Below are positions 6,725 to 8,213 of a stretch of 8,213 bases of DNA, in pieces; position 1 is the first letter of the stretch; each line of letters opens with the position of its first letter. The notes beneath the pieces were generated by a model. The model did not search any database, was not told the DNA's origin, and saw only the letters and a program-made list of their open reading frames with translations. The DNA comes from Pseudomonadota bacterium (GTDB lineage Bacteria; Pseudomonadota; Alphaproteobacteria; UBA8366; JADFVY01): contig DAOVHN010000080.1 in NCBI GenBank assembly GCA_030671915.1, positions 1 through 8,213 of the forward strand, given 5' to 3'. The position numbers were made by a program, and so were the translations under genes.

Positions 6725-7888
6725 TCATTTCTGCATGATCGGAACGGCGGCGATCGCCGCGACGCCGGCCATGCCCGCCGCCAGCAGGAAGGCGTAGTGC
6801 AGATCGAGACTTCCCACCGCGCCGGCCAGTGCAGCGCCCAGCGCCCCGACCCCATCCAGCAGCATGAAGGCAAGGCCAAGCGTTGTCGCTTCGCGCCGCT
6901 CACCGAATTCGACCGCCGAGGCCAGAACCGAGGACCGGATGCCGTAGAGCGCGGCCACGGCGGCGATCAAGGCCAGGACGGCCGCGCCCAGCGTTGCGCT
7001 CCAGGCGACCGCCATACAGGCCAGACCCGCGGCCACGGTGCCGGCGATGAACACCGGTTTGCGGCCAGTGGCGTCGGACAGGCGGCCGACAAACGGCTGG
7101 AAAAGAGCGCCGGCCAGCACCATCGCGGAAAAGACCACCCCGGTCTGCGCCAGCGACAGGCCGTGCACCCGCTGCAGGAACAGCGGAGTCATGGCGAGAA
7201 TCGCCAGCAGCGACATGTTGTAGATGCTGACCATGCCGATCACGCCCAGCCCGCGCGGTACCCGCCAGATGCTCCATAGCGCCCGCAAATCCGCCAGCGA
7301 AATCGCGTGGTGCGGAGACGACGGAACGGAGTCGGCGATGCGGAAGAAGGCGACGCCCATAAGAATCGCTGGAATGGTGGAAATCTGCATGGCCACCCGC
7401 CAGTCGAACCAGGCCAGCAGAAATCCGATGCTGAGCGGCGCCAGCACCTCGGCGAACGTGCCGGTCATGGCGTGGATGCCCAGCGCATGGGCCCGCCGTG
7501 TCGGCAGGCTCTGCGCCAACACGCCGGTGGCGATCGGATGCCATGCGGCGTCGCCGATGCCGGCGACCGCGAGCATCAGGGCCAGGGTCCAGAATCCCGG
7601 CGCGAAAGAGGCAATCAGGTAGCCGCCGGCCACCCACCAGAAGGTGCCCAGCAGCAACCGCCCGCGATTCGCCACGCGGTCCGCCAGCACACCGGCCGGC
7701 AGGTAGCCCAGCGCAGCGCCAACATGGGCGATGGTGATCAGCAGGCCGACTTCGGCCGGCGACAGGTCCATGGTAGCGGCGATCGCCGGCGCGACGATCC
7801 AGATCGTGCTCGGCGCCCAGTCGTTCGCCAGATGGCCCATCGAAAGCCAGGCCAGAAGCCCGCGATGGCCGGAAGTATCGTCGCTCAT
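6725..7888 (-). CDS. MFS transporter, about 12 membrane segments
   Basis: A 387-residue major facilitator superfamily transporter in the cytoplasmic membrane. Hydrophobic segments run through the whole length in two halves separated by a polar loop near residues 185-205 (ADSVPSSPHHAISLADLR). The MFS loop 2-3 motif appears twice as expected: GVLADRVANRGR (66-77) and GRLSDATGRKP (268-278). GIGDAAWHPIATGVLAQ (110-126) recalls the G-x-G-x-x-x-H-P signature of fosmidomycin-resistance-like (Fsr) MFS proteins, which hints at an exporter, but the substrate cannot be named. The ATG at 7888-7886 precedes the first helix and has a GAGGG-like site about ten bases upstream. It lies 86 bases downstream of hslU on the same strand and ends nine bases from the convergent XRE gene, too close for a terminator between them. 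Confidence 0.88.
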   Translation of the reverse strand: MSDDTSGHRGLLAWLSMGHLANDWAPSTIWIVAPAIAATMDLSPAEVGLLITIAHVGAALGYLPAGVLADRVANRGRLLLGTFWWVAGGYLIASFAPGFWTLALMLAVAGIGDAAWHPIATGVLAQSLPTRRAHALGIHAMTGTFAEVLAPLSIGFLLAWFDWRVAMQISTIPAILMGVAFFRIADSVPSSPHHAISLADLRALWSIWRVPRGLGVIGMVSIYNMSLLAILAMTPLFLQRVHGLSLAQTGVVFSAMVLAGALFQPFVGRLSDATGRKPVFIAGTVAAGLACMAVAWSATLGAAVLALIAAVAALYGIRSSVLASAVEFGERREATTLGLAFMLLDGVGALGAALAGAVGSLDLHYAFLLAAGMAGVAAIAAVPIMQK

Positions 7889-7974
7889 GCCAGATCGCCC
7901 TCAGGATTGGTCTCGCCCCCCGGGCCGACAGGTGAGCGTAACCAAACGATACCCTGAATTAGGGTGCCTGAAAC

Positions 7975-8073
7975 CTACAAAATGAACTTGCTGAGATCCG
8001 ATTCCTTGGCCAAAACCTCGACCTGTTCGCGGACGTAGGCCGCGTCGATCGTGATCGTCTCGCCGCCGCGGTC
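7975..8073 (-). CDS. hslU: HslU (ClpY) ATPase C-terminus only; frame broken at a junction near 8073
   Basis: Reading leftwards from about 8073 to the TAG at 7977-7975, the minus strand encodes [18 protein letters not shown] followed by [14 protein letters not shown] and stop. This is the C-terminal end of HslU, the AAA+ unfoldase of the HslUV protease; the extreme tail ending in Phe-Ile-Leu docks into HslV and activates it. It is too short for a standard gene call but the match to the family ending is unmistakable. Just upstream (right of about 8073) the frame no longer resembles HslU: it reads WGGC, then runs into a TGA at 8121-8119 within sequence that is a copy of the XRE gene. No start codon leads into it, so no complete HslU is encoded here. 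The intact gene may lie elsewhere, or the junction may be an assembly error. Confidence 0.8.
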   Translation of the reverse strand, partial: DRGGETITIDAAYVREQVEVLAKESDLSKFIL

Positions 8074-8213
8074 GCAGCCGCCCCAGCCGCGTGCGGGTCT
8101 ATGAAATCTGCCAGTTTTTCAATCTGGTCTGGGACGAGGCCGACGAACTTCAGCGCCTTGCCCGAATATCCCACCCCCGCGTCACCGTGGACACCTCCGG
8201 CCTGTCCCCGGAA
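8073..8213 (+). pseudogene. Truncated second copy of the XRE gene, codons 41-87 (runs off the right edge)
   Basis: In the plus-strand frame this encodes [16 protein letters not shown], continuing NLVWDEADELQRLARISHP and RVTVDTSGLSPE, the same as residues 41-87 of the XRE protein at 6362-6715 except for G42S, T47V and H50Y; three further base changes are silent. The helix-turn-helix (residues 4-40) is missing. Upstream the frame meets a stop at 8052-8054 with no start codon after it, so this is a headless remnant and not a second gene as seen here. It faces the opposite way from the hslU tail it is fused to. The silent changes suggest a past functional paralogue or a strain variant, not sequencing error. 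What lies beyond 8213 is unknown. Confidence 0.75.

Noticed and set aside
7307..7957. Plus-strand open frames opposite the MFS transporter.
   Set aside because: Low-complexity Arg/Gly/Pro/Gln-rich translations typical of antisense frames; the minus-strand transporter explains the region.
7950..7965. Inverted repeat ACCCT-GAATT-AGGGT between hslU and the MFS gene as a terminator.
   Set aside because: Five-pair stem, no T-tract on either strand; too weak to call, and the hslU-MFS pair may simply be co-transcribed.
8073..8213. XRE copy as an insertion sequence or phage-borne regulator.
   Set aside because: No transposase, terminal inverted repeats, target-site duplication or phage genes are visible; the copy matches the local gene too closely to need an outside source.

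Overview
This is a GC-rich window from what looks like an alphaproteobacterium, probably Rhodospirillales-like and possibly environmental. That assignment is an inference. It rests on the neighbourhood secB / fxsA / Tim44-domain protein / mltA / Smr / small XRE protein with hslU nearby, a grouping I know from alphaproteobacterial chromosomes, and on the close match of each protein to its family. No rRNA, tRNA, CRISPR array or insertion sequence was seen.

Layout. Minus strand at the left edge: the 5' end of secB (1-119), preceded by fxsA (218-712), with a likely intrinsic terminator between them. A 203-base divergent intergenic region (713-915) separates fxsA from a long plus-strand gene train: Tim44-domain protein (916-1587), mltA (1600-2844), lutA (2914-3681), lutB (3678-5120), lutC (5117-5794), an Smr-domain protein (5787-6365) and a small XRE/HTH protein (6362-6715). 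From lutA to the XRE gene every junction overlaps (4, 4, 8 and 4 bases), so these five genes are almost certainly one translationally coupled transcript. Converging on this train from the right are a minus-strand MFS transporter (6725-7888) and, upstream of it, the last codons of hslU (stop at 7975).

How the genes work together. SecB (export chaperone), FxsA (inner-membrane protein), the Tim44-domain protein (membrane-anchored) and MltA (murein-cleaving lipoprotein) form an envelope/export group. LutABC is the iron-sulfur L-lactate oxidation complex and supplies electrons to respiration. It sits between mltA and the Smr/XRE pair, so lactate oxidation is wired into a housekeeping transcript. 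No lactate permease or LutR-type regulator is visible.

The one truly odd thing is at the right edge. The hslU reading frame matches HslU only from its stop codon up to about base 8073. There it changes abruptly into a second, roughly 95 % identical copy of the middle of the XRE gene (8073-8213 matches 6482-6622), lacking the DNA-binding half. This is either a real duplication/rearrangement, which would leave a broken hslU next to an XRE remnant, or an assembly chimera at a contig end. The window alone cannot decide. Otherwise the genes belong to known families, and I do not see a convincing previously undescribed system.
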